NCBI GenBank assembly: GCA_035651595.1
Contig: DASRFJ010000129.1
Location: 1-6,125, forward strand
Direction: 5' to 3'
Length of the DNA stretch: 6,125 nt
Source of the DNA: JAFARZ01 sp035651595
GTDB taxonomy: Bacteria; Actinomycetota; Actinomycetes; Streptosporangiales; Streptosporangiaceae
Of the stretch, positions 5,645-6,125 are shown piece after piece; position 1 is the first letter of the stretch; each line of letters starts with the position of its first letter. A program made the position numbers and the translations under genes. The notes under the pieces are model-generated. The model worked only from the letters and a program-made list of their open reading frames with translations, was not told the DNA's origin and did no database searches.

Positions 5645-6125
5645 TGGCGCTCTATGACACGATCGGGACGACGTACACGGCGACTCGCCGCCCCGACCCG
5701 CGGATCGGTGCCCAGATCGCGGCCGCGCTCGCCGGCTGCGCCTCGGTCATCAACGTCGGCGCGGGCGCGGGCGCGTACGAGCCGCCGCAGACCGTCCTTG
5801 CCGTCGATCCCAGCACGGTGATGATCGGCCAGCGGCCACCCGGTTCGGCGCCGGCCGCCCGGGCAAACGCCGAATCCCTGCCGGTGGCGGACCGTGCCGT
5901 CGACGCCACGATGGCCGTACTGACCGTGCACCACTGGGACGACCTCGGGTCAGGGATCGGCGAACTGCGGCGGGTCGCGCGGCGCCGTGTCGTGATCCTG
6001 ACCTGGGATCCGCGGGTCACCCGGAAGTTCTGGCTGCTGCGCGACTACCTGCCGGAGGCGGCGGCGCTCGACGACGCGCGAGCGGTGCCGCTTGGCCGCC
6101 TCGCCGACCTGCTCGGCGGTGTGCG
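5644..6125 (+). CDS. Class I SAM-dependent methyltransferase, 5' part (runs off the window)
   Basis: Open to the window edge with 160 complete codons from ATG at 5644 and no stop. It begins MALYDTIGTTYTATRRPDPR, a common opening in type-11 methyltransferases. VINVGAGAGAYEP (35-47) is the SAM-binding motif I, with the acidic end of strand 2 in VLAVDPS (51-57). ANAESLPVADRAVDATMAV (74-92) is the motif for the adenine pocket and strand 4, followed by LTVHHWDD (93-100), the usual post-motif His-rich stretch, then ELRRVARRRVVILTW (107-121) as strand 5. The substrate cannot be told; the group includes small-molecule methyltransferases. Transcription is probably leaderless and controlled by the divergent GntR regulator. 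The C-terminal third is outside the window. Confidence 0.87.
   Translation, partial: MALYDTIGTTYTATRRPDPRIGAQIAAALAGCASVINVGAGAGAYEPPQTVLAVDPSTVMIGQRPPGSAPAARANAESLPVADRAVDATMAVLTVHHWDDLGSGIGELRRVARRRVVILTWDPRVTRKFWLLRDYLPEAAALDDARAVPLGRLADLLGGV

Noticed and set aside
1..6125. tRNA or rRNA genes, CRISPR arrays, insertion sequences, integrase or attachment sites
   Set aside because: No cloverleaf-like segment, regularly spaced repeats, transposase-like protein or terminal inverted repeats were seen. The GH54 breakpoints show no insertion-element sequence.

Overview
The window reads as chromosomal DNA from a high-GC actinobacterium. The coding strands have strong G/C preference at third codon positions, the long antisense ORFs typical of such genomes are present, and the protein families (CBM13-bearing secreted hydrolase, GH54, HutC-type GntR regulator, NAD-dependent epimerase) are common in soil actinomycetes. 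The genus cannot be fixed from the sequence alone.

Layout from left to right. (1) A minus-strand NAD(P)-dependent epimerase/dehydratase-like gene (20-988). (2) A 205-bp divergent control region (989-1193) with two perfect 14-bp palindromes of the LacI-family operator type, their centres 104 bp apart, one beside each predicted promoter. (3) A large plus-strand gene (1194-3968) for a secreted protein of 924 residues: signal peptide, a very regular three-repeat CBM13/ricin-B trefoil, a beta-rich middle domain, and a helical region that looks like a six-hairpin glycosidase whose family I cannot name. (4) Directly behind it, a broken plus-strand gene (3983-4818), the remnant of a GH54 alpha-L-arabinofuranosidase with a C-terminal CBM13. 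It has lost its 5' end, three internal blocks and two single bases. (5) A minus-strand GntR/HutC-family repressor gene (4855-5607). (6) A 36-bp divergent promoter region with a CTAG-centred palindrome and an 8-bp tandem repeat. (7) The start of a plus-strand class I SAM-dependent methyltransferase gene (5644 to the window end).

How it fits together. Genes 1, 3 and the GH54 relic look like a sugar-controlled locus for secreted breakdown of an arabinose-containing plant polysaccharide, divergently expressed from the LacI-operator region. The LacI regulator itself is not in the window. The GH54 half is no longer functional as read, so the intact neighbouring enzyme is the main point of interest. 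The GntR/methyltransferase pair is a separate module, probably autoregulated through the shared 36-bp region, with both transcripts likely leaderless. The two modules meet tail to tail around 4819-4854.
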